NCBI GenBank assembly: GCA_034003765.1
Contig: JAVEXZ010000002.1
Location: forward strand, 1 to 64,000
Reading direction: 5' to 3'
Source of the DNA: JAAZGD01 sp034003765
GTDB taxonomy: Bacteria; Bacillota; Clostridia; Peptostreptococcales; Anaerovoracaceae
Length of the DNA stretch: 64,000 nt
The position numbers and the translations under genes were made by a program. The notes below the pieces were generated by a model. It saw nothing but the letters and a program-made list of their open reading frames with translations, did not search any database and was not told the origin of the DNA. Shown piece after piece: positions 52,894-61,953 of the stretch (position 1 is its first letter; each line of letters opens with the position of its first letter).

Positions 52894-54300
52894 TTATCTT
52901 CCTTTGGCTGCATCTTCCTCCTTCTCTTTTTCATGTTCTTCTTCCTCATCTTTATCAATGCCCGTTAACATTTCGGTGAGTAACTTTTGTATATCTATAT
53001 TGTTCTTGATCAGTGATTTTTTTCTCAGATAGTATATACCAACGGCTACAGCCACCGATATTATAGTGAAAAGTGCATCCTTTTGATTTTTAAGGAGAAA
53101 ATCAACTAAAAAGTATCCCGTTGTTCCGATTGCTAAAACAGGCCATACATAATACCATATCCCCCTTAGTTTATATTCAGCATTTTCATATCGGTCAGGC
53201 AGCATAATTTTGATTCTAAGAGAACCCACTGAAACTATAATTGCCACTAACATAAAGAAAACACTACTCATATTGATAAAACCCATTATTTCTTGTGAGA
53301 CTAAAATTGTCCCCACTCCAATGATTGTGGCTACCACAACGGCTATATATGGTGTCATGCTTTTGTTGGTCTTAGTAAATAGCCGGGGTAATATTCTTGT
53401 TTTTCCAAGGGTATATAAGTCTCTTGATAGTGACATGATAGAAATATTTAAAGATGTCCAAGCTCCCAAAATTGCAGCTATTGCTAAAGCAGAACCAAAC
53501 CATTCCCCACTAAATACCTGGCCTGCAGCTAAAACCATAGGGGCCCCAACACCTAGTTCTGGTGCAGGAATAAGGGCAACTAAGCCAACACATACTCCAC
53601 CATAAAGTAGCATTATTACCGTAAATCCCAAGAAAACAATTCTAGGTATGTTCTTGCCAGGGTCTTTAATTTCTCCAGACATCTCTGTCAATGCATTAAA
53701 ACCAGTAAATGAAAAGTAGCAAGTCAGAACTGTAGCAACAACTGGTCCTACCCCGTACGGAAACATGGGGACAAAATTAGACCAATTAGCATTCATGATT
53801 CCGCCAGTTCCAAACAAAACCACAACCAATAAGACAAAAGCAAAGGCCAAGGTTTGGATTTTGCTGGAAAATGATGTTGGTAATAAATTGATGATACCTG
53901 TTACTACCATAGCCATAACCGCAGTTAGCATAATATTTAATTGAGGTATAAATACAACAAGATAATTCCCAATTCCTAAGGCCATAGCTGGACACAAGAA
54001 AACGATAACAAATAGATAAAAGGTCATGTACAAAAACCCCCCATAACCTCCTAAAGTATAAGTACAAAAAATATAATTAGCTCCACTAGCAGGGATAATA
54101 GAGCCTATCTGGGCATATACAAAACAAACTGTTAATGCTAGCCCTCCCGCTATTAAGTAGGCCAACCAAACTGCTGGCCCTATTTCTGCGGCCAACTCTC
54201 CTGGTACAACAAATATAGATGCTCCTACAACAAAACCCACTAAAATTGCCAAGCCAGGCAATAGACCAATACTTCTTTTTAATCCACTTGACTCCGACAT
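52894..54300 (-). CDS. APC family amino-acid permease
   Basis: About 468 residues with 12 hydrophobic helices. GLLPGLAILVGFVVGASIFVVPGE in shortened form is the TM1 signature with the GA[S]IF substrate loop, and SFTGFNALTEMSGEIKDPGKNIPR is the conserved loop. It ends in a highly charged Glu/Lys tail of about 25 residues. The ATG at 54300 is chosen because AAAAGGAG lies five bases before it; the in-frame ATG at 54381 adds 27 hydrophilic residues not typical of the family. Substrate not predictable. Confidence 0.92.
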   Translation of the reverse strand: MSESSGLKRSIGLLPGLAILVGFVVGASIFVVPGELAAEIGPAVWLAYLIAGGLALTVCFVYAQIGSIIPASGANYIFCTYTLGGYGGFLYMTFYLFVIVFLCPAMALGIGNYLVVFIPQLNIMLTAVMAMVVTGIINLLPTSFSSKIQTLAFAFVLLVVVLFGTGGIMNANWSNFVPMFPYGVGPVVATVLTCYFSFTGFNALTEMSGEIKDPGKNIPRIVFLGFTVIMLLYGGVCVGLVALIPAPELGVGAPMVLAAGQVFSGEWFGSALAIAAILGAWTSLNISIMSLSRDLYTLGKTRILPRLFTKTNKSMTPYIAVVVATIIGVGTILVSQEIMGFINMSSVFFMLVAIIVSVGSLRIKIMLPDRYENAEYKLRGIWYYVWPVLAIGTTGYFLVDFLLKNQKDALFTIISVAVAVGIYYLRKKSLIKNNIDIQKLLTEMLTGIDKDEEEEHEKEKEEDAAKGR

Positions 54301-54444
54301 AAATACTCCTTTTAGTTTTATTTCACTAAGTTGCTTTAATTGGTATTTTCTCATTATATCTCTTGTCTTATCTTCTGTCATCTAGGGATTTGAAACACAT
54401 GCTTATTTATGGCCTTGTAATAGTTGTTAGTTTCTAAATGAATA

Positions 54445-54478
54445 TAAAAAAGGCTCCTACTTTTTCAAATAGAAACCT
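54445..54478 (-). terminator. Terminator of tRNA-Leu(GAG)
   Basis: The minus strand has GGTTTCTA, a ten-base loop, TAGGAGCC (two G-U pairs) and then six T. It begins a few bases after the tRNA 3' end. Confidence 0.75.
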
Positions 54479-54484
54479 TTTTGT

Positions 54485-54567
54485 TGGTGCGGCTGAAGGG
54501 ACTTGAACCCCCATGATCTCTCACACGGCCCTCAACCGTGCGCGTCTGCCAGTTCCGCCACAGCCGC
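54485..54567 (-). tRNA. tRNA-Leu, anticodon GAG
   Basis: 83 bases with encoded CCA. Acceptor GCGGCTG/CAGCCGC, anticodon stem CACGG/CCGTG enclosing TTGAGGG (anticodon GAG, reads CUC and CUU), a long variable arm, and GGTTCAAGTCC in the T arm. It has its own promoter and terminator. Confidence 0.97.
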
Positions 54568-54585
54568 ATACCAAGCACGTTTGTA

Positions 54586-54614
54586 ATTATAGCAAACTTA
54601 AAGAATCATTGCAA
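54586..54614 (-). promoter_or_regulatory. Sigma-A promoter for tRNA-Leu(GAG)
   Basis: The minus strand has TTGCAA (54609-54614), 17 bases, then perfect TATAAT (54586-54591), placing the start point a few bases before the tRNA. Confidence 0.8.
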
Positions 54615-54727
54615 CACTGACACCCTGGTTTTTTATATCTTTTGAAAACTAAAATAAGAAGTTAATTGTACTCTAATCCCTGATTTTTTTGACACTGGTC
54701 ACCACTTATGCTTAACTCAGGCCGCCC

Positions 54728-55321
54728 CTATTTTTTTAGGTCCAAAAGCCGTTTTTCAATCTGGTAATATAGGGCCTCTAGTGTTCCATCGTTATTTAGC
54801 ACATGTGTAGCCTTATTCTTCTTTTCATCACTGTCCATTTGGCTTCTCATTCTTTTTCGTATCTCTTCTGGTATGTATCCGTCTCTTCCAATAACTCTTC
54901 TTATGCGGGTATCCTCTTTGGCGTCGACAACCCAGGTCTCATCACATTCTTTATCTAAAGCAACTTCAAACAAAAGGACCACATCAAGAAAAACTAAGTC
55001 TAAACCCTCATCTTTGGCTTTTTGTATCTCTTCTTTAATCCTCTTTATTATCTCTTTGTGGGTTATTTCATCTAGCTTTGCTTTCCCTTCTGGGGTTGAA
55101 AAAGCCCGTTCTCCCAATTTCTTTCTGTTCAGGACACCCTTTTCATTTATTAGATCTTGTCCGAATTCTTGGCCTAAAGCCTTAACAAGAATAGACCCAG
55201 GCACAGATAATTCATGACTAATCCTATCAGCATCAATAATGCGGTAGCCTTGGTCTTTGAGATATTCTGAAACTGTAGACTTACCACTGCCTATCCCACC
55301 TGTAATTCCAATTATTTTCAT
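54728..55321 (-). CDS. coaE: Dephospho-CoA kinase
   Basis: Last step of CoA synthesis, 197 residues. P-loop GITGGIGSGKST (about 5-16), DADRISHEL, and DVVLLFEVALDKECDETWVV in part are the family marks. It follows polA by eight bases, a common pair in Firmicutes. Confidence 0.97.
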   Translation of the reverse strand: MKIIGITGGIGSGKSTVSEYLKDQGYRIIDADRISHELSVPGSILVKALGQEFGQDLINEKGVLNRKKLGERAFSTPEGKAKLDEITHKEIIKRIKEEIQKAKDEGLDLVFLDVVLLFEVALDKECDETWVVDAKEDTRIRRVIGRDGYIPEEIRKRMRSQMDSDEKKNKATHVLNNDGTLEALYYQIEKRLLDLKK

Positions 55322-55329
55322 AACCCCAC

Positions 55330-57999
55330 CTACTTCAAATCGTACCAGTTGTCTCCAGTATTTAAGGCAACGGCCAACTTAACCTTTAATGAAACAGCAT
55401 TTTCCATACTTTCACTCAAAAGTGCTTCTACCCTATCCTTTTCTTTTTTGTCCACCTCTATTATCAATTCGTCATGCACCTGTAAAATCAACTTTGATTT
55501 TAGCTTTTCTCTCTTTAATCGTCTGCTAACTTCTATCATTGCTATCTTGATTATGTCTGCTGCACTTCCTTGAATGGGGCTATTCATAGCCAGACGTTCT
55601 CCCATTTGCCTGGTCATATAATTTGATGCCGTGATTTCTGGAATAGGTCTCTTTCTTTGGAAAATCGTAAGGCTATAGCCATTATCTTTGGCATCCTTTA
55701 CTAATTTATCTAAAAAGTCTTTGACTTTATGATACTTTTTAAAATATTCCCGGATATATATATCAGCTTCTTTCCTTGAGATGCTCAACTCTTCAGAAAG
55801 TCCAAAGCCGCTCATTCCATATATTACTCCGAAGTTAACAGCCTTAGCACGGTTTCGTTCTTCATTAGTAATTTCACCCTCTGGTATTCCCAAAACTTTT
55901 GATGCTGTGATACGATGAATGTCTTCATCATTGTTGAAAGCTTCTATAAGTGTATCGTCATCGGACAAATGTGCTAATATTCGTAGCTCAATTTGACTAT
56001 AATCTGCTGACATCAAGATATTATCAGGACCTGCAGTAAAGGCTTTTCTTATTGTTCTGCCTAGCTCTTGTCTAATAGGTATGTTTTGAAGGTTGGGGGC
56101 AGTACAACTAATTCTCCCAGTAGAAGCAACGGTTTGTTGAAAGTGGGCATGGATTTTTCCGTCTTGATGAATTAGAGCTAGCAAACCTTCTATATAAGTG
56201 GATTTTAGTTTCGCAAGGGTTCTATATTCCAATATCAAAGGGATAATGGGGTGCTTATCTTTTAAGTTTTCAAGAGTATCTGCCCCAGTACTATAGCCCC
56301 TTGTGGTTTTTTTTCCATGGGGTAACCCCATATTTTCAAATAAGACCACACTTAGTTGTTGGGGGGAATTTATATTAAATTCCTCCCCTGATAACTCATA
56401 TATTTTATATGTTAGTTCTTCAAGAGTTTTTGTTAAATGGATTCCTATAGTCTGTAGCTCCTCTTTATTGATGGAGAAGCCTTCTTTTTCCATATGGGCT
56501 AAAACCTCAATAAGGGGTATCTCAATATCATGAAATACTCGGTCTAGGTCCTCATCCTTAATTTGCCCCTCCATGATTTTACGTAATTCCCATACTGTCT
56601 GGCACCACAAAGCCCCGTACTCTCCGTATTTCTTAGTGTTATCAGAAAAAAGATCAATTTGGGCTTTTTCAGCAACGAAGTCATCTAAATCAGGGAAGGG
56701 TCTGTGAAAATAGTCAGATGACAGGGTGTTTAAGTGATAATTAGACCTTGAAGGATCAAGAACATATCCTGCTATAGCTGAATCAAAGACAATTTCCCCT
56801 GGAATATCTTTTACTTCTGATAATAGTGAGTACCAATCACTTTGAAGGTTATGGCCTGCCCATTTAGGTGATGACCCCCTTATTTTCTCAAAAAATGCAC
56901 CTAGCATTCCCTTGTTTTCATTGGTAATATAGTATCCCTTGCCTGCTATCAGCAGAGATATCCCATGAATCAGGGGCTTCTTCTGATGATTCTCATCGCT
57001 GAAAACATGGATTACCCAAGGTTCAGAAGAAGAAAAGTTTGCCTTGTTTAGGTCTTCAATTGTATTTATCCCCTCCACTGAAATCGGAACTAAGGTCTCA
57101 GTCTCCCTAGGCAGTCCTCCTTTTACATCTTCAATTTTCATCCTTTTTAGAAAGCTGTTAAATTCAAGTTTTTTATAATTTTCGATTAGTGCTTCTTGAT
57201 CTGCTTCTTGTAAAATAAAGTCTTCTATATCAAAGTCAATGGGGACATTTGTATCAATAGTTGCCAGTCTCTTGCTCATAAGAGCTAGGGTTCTATTGTC
57301 TTTGATTTTATTCCTGAGGCCCTCTTTGTCAATTTCATCAGCTTTTTCCAAAAGGTTTTCTATGGACCCATATTCTTTTATCAAGGTTGAAGCTGTTTTT
57401 TCCCCTACTCCAGGGACTCCAGGAATATTATCGCTTTGATCCCCCATTAGCCCCTTGTAATCAATAAACTGCTGGGGAGTAAAACCATACTTATCTATCA
57501 TGGCCTGGTGATCATACTCTTCAAATTCTGAAATTCCCTTTTTAGTAATTACTACCCTTGTAATATGGGTGGCCAACTGAAGTTCATCCTTGTCCCCAGT
57601 AATTATCAAAGGTGCAAGGCCTTCTTCTTCAGCCTTCTTTGCCACTGTACCTATAATATCATCGGCTTCAAAGCCATCTAACTCTAGATATGTAATATTC
57701 ATTGCTTTTAGAACATCCTTAAGAAGGGGAAGTTGCATTGCAAGTTCCATGGGCATCTTCTTTCTTCCAGCCTTGTATTCTTCATATTCTTCATGTCTAA
57801 ATGTGGGTCCTTTCATATCAAAGGTCACCGCTATATATCTAGGGTTGCGTTCTCTTATGATTCTCTCTAGAATATTAATAAAGCCGTATACACCTTGGGT
57901 ATACAGGCCATCTTTCGTTATCATAGGTCTTTGCATGGCATAGTAGGCACGGTTAATCAGACTGTTTCCATCGATAATTACAATTACTCCACGGTCCAT
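55330..57999 (-). CDS. polA: DNA polymerase I, with 5'-3' exonuclease domain
   Basis: 889 residues. The N-terminal 5'-3' exonuclease (about 1-290; GNSLINRAYYA, DEADDIIGT-type core read as FEADDIIGT, DQSDNIPGVPGVGEKTA) is intact. The middle 3'-5' exonuclease-like domain (about 305-480) has lost the first DxE metal motif, so proofreading is probably absent as in many Firmicutes. The polymerase domain has SADYSQIELRILAH, the O-helix RAKAVNFGVIYGMSGFGLS in part and LQVHDELIIEV. The start overlaps the anti-sigma gene by 16 bases. Confidence 0.97.
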   Translation of the reverse strand: MDRGVIVIIDGNSLINRAYYAMQRPMITKDGLYTQGVYGFINILERIIRERNPRYIAVTFDMKGPTFRHEEYEEYKAGRKKMPMELAMQLPLLKDVLKAMNITYLELDGFEADDIIGTVAKKAEEEGLAPLIITGDKDELQLATHITRVVITKKGISEFEEYDHQAMIDKYGFTPQQFIDYKGLMGDQSDNIPGVPGVGEKTASTLIKEYGSIENLLEKADEIDKEGLRNKIKDNRTLALMSKRLATIDTNVPIDFDIEDFILQEADQEALIENYKKLEFNSFLKRMKIEDVKGGLPRETETLVPISVEGINTIEDLNKANFSSSEPWVIHVFSDENHQKKPLIHGISLLIAGKGYYITNENKGMLGAFFEKIRGSSPKWAGHNLQSDWYSLLSEVKDIPGEIVFDSAIAGYVLDPSRSNYHLNTLSSDYFHRPFPDLDDFVAEKAQIDLFSDNTKKYGEYGALWCQTVWELRKIMEGQIKDEDLDRVFHDIEIPLIEVLAHMEKEGFSINKEELQTIGIHLTKTLEELTYKIYELSGEEFNINSPQQLSVVLFENMGLPHGKKTTRGYSTGADTLENLKDKHPIIPLILEYRTLAKLKSTYIEGLLALIHQDGKIHAHFQQTVASTGRISCTAPNLQNIPIRQELGRTIRKAFTAGPDNILMSADYSQIELRILAHLSDDDTLIEAFNNDEDIHRITASKVLGIPEGEITNEERNRAKAVNFGVIYGMSGFGLSEELSISRKEADIYIREYFKKYHKVKDFLDKLVKDAKDNGYSLTIFQRKRPIPEITASNYMTRQMGERLAMNSPIQGSAADIIKIAMIEVSRRLKREKLKSKLILQVHDELIIEVDKKEKDRVEALLSESMENAVSLKVKLAVALNTGDNWYDLK

Positions 58000-58643
58000 A
58001 TTTCCCCACCTTTTCCCTCATACTTGTAAATAATATCATTGATTATTATAGTGAAATGCCAAATATCCTCAGCATCTTTAATGGTCTCATCTATTAAAAA
58101 CTCCTGGCCCAATTGGTTTTCTATTAATCCTATATAATAATTTTCTTCATCCTCCGGACTTTTTACATCCTCCCAAAGCATCTCTTCATCATGGTTTTCC
58201 ATTCTTGCCATTGTCATTACTTCTCCTGCTTCATCAGGAGAACTTGCTCCAAAATCAATCATTTCAGATGATAAAGCAAGGCTTATAACAAGAATCGCTG
58301 CTATTGCAGAAAATGTTCGCCAATTAAAAACCCTTGATCTATTTGTCTCCTCTTTGTTTTTCTCTTTGTTTTTATCTTTGTTTTTCTCTTTGTTTTTATC
58401 CCCAATTATAGCTTGGCTTACATCAGTTATTCTTTCTTCTTCAGGGATTTTCCATTTAAAGCTCTTGGGAATAATCACCGGCTCAGCATCTTGAAGTTCT
58501 TTGGAAATCTGAATCAGGTCATTATGGACACCTTTACAATCACTACAAAGGAGAAGATGTACAACAACTTCTTGCATCTTCTTTTCTTCAAGCATATCAT
58601 CCATATACAATGGAATCATTTCTTTTGCTGTTTTACAGTCCAT
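57984..58643 (-). CDS. Zinc-finger anti-sigma factor, membrane-anchored
   Basis: A 219-residue protein. The N-terminal anti-sigma domain has the zinc motif HLLLCSDC (H29, C33, C36) and C3. A highly charged linker built from repeated KNKEKNKDK units (about 83-97) is followed by one membrane helix (about 108-127) and an outer domain of about 90 residues. It follows an ECF sigma gene and is its likely partner. The linker repeat is also visible in the DNA at about 58350-58400 and could vary in length by slippage. It ends inside polA. Confidence 0.85.
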   Translation of the reverse strand: MDCKTAKEMIPLYMDDMLEEKKMQEVVVHLLLCSDCKGVHNDLIQISKELQDAEPVIIPKSFKWKIPEEERITDVSQAIIGDKNKEKNKDKNKEKNKEETNRSRVFNWRTFSAIAAILVISLALSSEMIDFGASSPDEAGEVMTMARMENHDEEMLWEDVKSPEDEENYYIGLIENQLGQEFLIDETIKDAEDIWHFTIIINDIIYKYEGKGGEIWTVE

Positions 58644-58859
58644 TACTCGCCCTTACTTTTCCCTAATCTATAAATAAAAATAATATTACCCTAAATTGCT
58701 ATAGCATGTTTTACTAGTCTTCCTTAAAACGTTTCCTTGTCCTTATGTTGAATATATAAGAACAATGTGTTTTTCCGACATTTCTCTCCATTTAAGATAG
58801 CATATTTCTCCAACTGTTTCAGGCTTTCTGATCTCAATATTTAAGACGGCTTATTCCCC

Positions 58860-59438
58860 CTATTGTTCCAGACTTTCTAGGTAAAGCTCCCGAAGGCGCA
58901 ATCTTGCTCTGGAAATCCTAGATTTCACTGTTCCCATGGTTATTGAAAGTATATCAACAATCTCTTCGTAGCTATAACCTTCCACATCTCTTAGCAGGAT
59001 GATTTCCTTTTGATCTAGGGGCAGCATTTCCAAGACTCTGAATATATCCCTACTTTCTTCTCGGTCAAGGGCTAATTCCTCAGGCCCCTTATCCTGGTCA
59101 GGAAGCTCAATCATATATTCCTCATCGCCATCACTTTTATAGAGGCTTTCTGCTTGAATTCTGGATTTCTTTTTTCGCAACATATCATAACAGGTGTTCA
59201 CAACAATTCGATAAATCCAGGTTTGAAAAGAGCTGTTACCCTTAAATGTAGCCAAAGAACGATAGGCCTTTATAAAGCTCTCTTGCAAGGCATCCATAGC
59301 ATCCTCTTGATTGTTGAGATATCTATAGGCTATGCTGTAGGCCTTTCCCTGGCAAGACAAGATGAGAGTCTCAAAATCACTCTCACTTCCATTTTTGGCT
59401 CTTTTAATTATCCTAGCTTCTTCTAAGTTGTTAGCCAT
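58860..59438 (-). CDS. ECF-type RNA polymerase sigma factor
   Basis: A 192-residue sigma-70 family protein with region 2 (YRYLNNQEDAMDALQESFIKAY, about 39-60) and region 4 (YSYEEIVDILSITMGTVKSRISRAR, about 155-179, given here as landmarks), the SigW/RpoE-like group. It is followed at 216 bases by its likely anti-sigma gene. The gene has its own housekeeping-type promoter upstream. Confidence 0.93.
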   Translation of the reverse strand: MANNLEEARIIKRAKNGSESDFETLILSCQGKAYSIAYRYLNNQEDAMDALQESFIKAYRSLATFKGNSSFQTWIYRIVVNTCYDMLRKKKSRIQAESLYKSDGDEEYMIELPDQDKGPEELALDREESRDIFRVLEMLPLDQKEIILLRDVEGYSYEEIVDILSITMGTVKSRISRARLRLRELYLESLEQ

Positions 59439-59482
59439 TGACCCTTCTTGTCTTCAACTTCCTATGTTATACTTTAATGGTA

Positions 59483-59511
59483 ATATTATCTTATTTCACT
59501 GATTAATTCAA
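59483..59511 (-). promoter_or_regulatory. Sigma-A promoter for the ECF sigma gene
   Basis: The minus strand has TTGAAT (59506-59511), 17 bases, then TAATAT (59483-59488), 45 bases before the ATG at 59438. It lies in the 87-base divergent gap shared with the plus-strand PHP gene. Confidence 0.65.
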
Positions 59512-59525
59512 GAGGTTAACTAGAC

Positions 59526-60320
59526 ATGTATGATATGCACAACCACACACTTTATAGCGATGACTCCAATGCTACTATGAAAAGTATTATCGATGCGGGA
59601 GTTCAACAAGGCCTAAAGGGAATAGCAATTACAGATCACTATGATCCTGATTACCCAACTCCAGAGTTCCAATTTACGCCAGATTTTCCTGCTTATCAAA
59701 GGGAAATGGAAGAATTGAAAGAAACTTATAGGGACAAAATAGGAGTAATCCTAGGTATTGAAATAGGTATCCAGCATGGAAAAACTTTGGATAAATGCAA
59801 AAATGCAGCAACAGAATATCCCTACGATTTTATTTTAGGCTCTTTTCACTGTGCTCATGGAAAAGACCTTTATGTGGATTATTTTAATGACTGGTCCATT
59901 GAAGAAGCTTACCATGGTTTCTACCAGTATATGGTTGATTGTCTAGATGACTACCAGGCCTTTGACGTATTAGGTCATATAAATATTATTGATAGGTACA
60001 CATCAAGGATACCCTCTTATGGGCCCTATATGGAAAAAATAGAGGCTATTTTAAGGCTTTTGGTGGATAGGGGTAAGGGGTTAGAAATTAATACAAGCAG
60101 CTTTCGATACAATCTTGGAGACATTACTACCCCCTCTAAAGAAATCCTATCTCTTTACAAGGAAGTAGGAGGAGAAATTATTACCCTAGGGTCAGATGCT
60201 CACTCACCTCGTCACGTTGGCTACAAATTAGATTGGGCAGAGAATTTTGCTAAATCTCAAGGCTTTAGATATTATGCCCACTACAAAAACAGGCTTCCCA
60301 TATTCGAGAAAATAACCTAA
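59526..60320 (+). CDS. PHP domain phosphatase (HisJ/HisK-type)
   Basis: A 264-residue PHP-superfamily phosphoesterase. MHNHTLYSDDS (4-14), ITDHYD (about 36-41), GIEIG, and SDAHSPRHVG (about 233-242) supply the metal ligands. The layout fits histidinol-phosphatases of the HisK type, yet no other histidine-biosynthesis gene is in the window, so a different phosphate ester is possible. It is divergent from the ECF sigma gene. Confidence 0.88.
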   Translation: MYDMHNHTLYSDDSNATMKSIIDAGVQQGLKGIAITDHYDPDYPTPEFQFTPDFPAYQREMEELKETYRDKIGVILGIEIGIQHGKTLDKCKNAATEYPYDFILGSFHCAHGKDLYVDYFNDWSIEEAYHGFYQYMVDCLDDYQAFDVLGHINIIDRYTSRIPSYGPYMEKIEAILRLLVDRGKGLEINTSSFRYNLGDITTPSKEILSLYKEVGGEIITLGSDAHSPRHVGYKLDWAENFAKSQGFRYYAHYKNRLPIFEKIT

Positions 60321-60334
60321 TCCCAATTCAATGT

Positions 60335-60375
60335 AAAAACGGCTCCCTTATTAATGGACAAGAGCCGCTTTTTTT
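60335..60375. terminator. Bidirectional terminator between PHP and 5'-nucleotidase genes
   Basis: CGGCTC (60340-60345) and GAGCCG (60362-60367) form the stem. On the plus strand seven T follow, on the minus strand five T, so it can end both convergent transcripts. Confidence 0.8.
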
Positions 60376-60441
60376 CCCCATTTTTTCGATTCTTGTTTTT
60401 AAGTTCTCTTGCTTTACTAAAAGCATTACTTTCAAATGGCT

Positions 60442-61914
60442 TTAGCTTTGATAAACCAATCTTTTTTCAAGGTCACTTGATGCATTTGGATGTTGCCGTA
60501 ACCACTCTTCCAAAACTTGATAAGCTGAAGTAGTAACAACTTTTGGAAAGCCTAAAGCACCTAGTTGGTCATTGGGAATAGCCAAGTTAGCCCCAGAGTT
60601 TATGGCATGATAACCCTGTATAGTAAGGGTATATTTTTGGTCATCGACAACTGGAATATCATCCAAAGTAAGAGATAAGAGTTTCTTTTGAGAATCAGAA
60701 TACAAAGCTTTTACTCTGCCATTTACCTGGTAGCATTCTCCTTCTCCATCCCTATTCTCAATTCGCATAATATGGGAAAATGTTTTTTTCAGCTGGGCTC
60801 CACTAACAATATACTTGGTTAAGCTATCGTCGTATGGAAAGCAAGCCTTCAAATCTCCCAGGGTTACTACAGGTCCAAGCTCCTCCACCCGAATTGAACC
60901 CGAGCCTACAAGGATAATGTCAGTTTCCGCACTTTCTGCCATGGCATCCGCAATAATATTCCCAAGGGTTGTTTCTTCTTCTCTTTTTGGATGAGTGAGT
61001 TTTCTGGAAAATCGTGTTATGATTGCATTGTATTTAAGGTCAACCTGATTTTTGTAATTACCTATAAATCTCTCCAAGCTCTTATCGGGTTCTGAAATTT
61101 CGTCATTAATTGGGACTAATTTCCAGGTCCATTCAGCGATGGAATTTGTTTCCTCATCTACTATAATATCAAACCTTCCAATTTGATCTGTGCCAACACC
61201 AGCTTGGACAATCAAAATATCGTTAACCTCTTCTGGTTGTTCTAAAATAGTATGGGAATGTCCACCGATAATCATATCTACTCCCCATTCGGGTTTTAAC
61301 ATTTTAGCCAGCTCAACATCGGATTCGAATCCGATATGGGTAAGAGCAATTGTTAAGTCGATATCGCTTTTTTTGTAGGCATTGCAGATCTTCCCTATTT
61401 CTTCTGCTGCGGCTTCAATGGAAACAAAAGTTCCTATTAATTGGTCTAGGGCAAGGGAATCCATTACTTTTTCGGTAATGATTCCAATAAATAGGATGTT
61501 GTATCCAGCCTTATTTGTTACTAAATAAGGGGTCATTAGCCTTTTGCCGTACTGTTTTACATAAAGATTGGCATTGACTATGGGAAAATTGGCCACTTTT
61601 TCTAGGAACAAAAGGTGAGGAAGGCCGTAATCCAGTTCATGGTTTCCAAGGGTTACCACATCTGGCGAAAGAAAATTCATTATTTCAATTGTGGATAAGC
61701 CCTTATATTCAGCATCGATTAAGGACCCTTGAACCATATCTCCTGCGATTACAAATAGAACGTTTTCTTCCTCTTCTCTAACCTTATTTAGGTATCCTGA
61801 AAGGAGAGCAAGCCCTCCAATAAGGTGGCCCGTGCCTTCCTTTACCTCCGCTAGAAAGTCACCATGCATGTCATTAGAGTGTAAAATTGTAAAGTTCTGG
61901 GTCTTTTTTTTCAT
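60442..61914 (-). CDS. 5'-nucleotidase / 2',3'-cyclic phosphodiesterase family, apparently cytoplasmic
   Basis: About 490 residues: N-terminal calcineurin-like metallophosphoesterase domain with SNDMHGDF (about 13-20), AGDMVQGS, LGNHELDYG and GGHSH, and a C-terminal 5'-nucleotidase domain (about 300-480). There is no signal peptide, unlike secreted UshA-type enzymes, and it resembles B. subtilis YunD in layout. The ATG at 61914 is chosen for AGAGGT six bases before it. Confidence 0.92.
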   Translation of the reverse strand: MKKKTQNFTILHSNDMHGDFLAEVKEGTGHLIGGLALLSGYLNKVREEEENVLFVIAGDMVQGSLIDAEYKGLSTIEIMNFLSPDVVTLGNHELDYGLPHLLFLEKVANFPIVNANLYVKQYGKRLMTPYLVTNKAGYNILFIGIITEKVMDSLALDQLIGTFVSIEAAAEEIGKICNAYKKSDIDLTIALTHIGFESDVELAKMLKPEWGVDMIIGGHSHTILEQPEEVNDILIVQAGVGTDQIGRFDIIVDEETNSIAEWTWKLVPINDEISEPDKSLERFIGNYKNQVDLKYNAIITRFSRKLTHPKREEETTLGNIIADAMAESAETDIILVGSGSIRVEELGPVVTLGDLKACFPYDDSLTKYIVSGAQLKKTFSHIMRIENRDGEGECYQVNGRVKALYSDSQKKLLSLTLDDIPVVDDQKYTLTIQGYHAINSGANLAIPNDQLGALGFPKVVTTSAYQVLEEWLRQHPNASSDLEKRLVYQS

Positions 61915-61953
61915 TTCAACACCTCTCATTTTCTCTGAATTTCTCTAATTATC

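Noticed and set aside
58644..58859. A consensus ECF promoter (TGAAAC...CGT) for the anti-sigma gene.
   Set aside because: TGAAAC and GGAAAC are present, but no CGTC/CGTA occurs at 16-17 bases; too weak to annotate as a feature.
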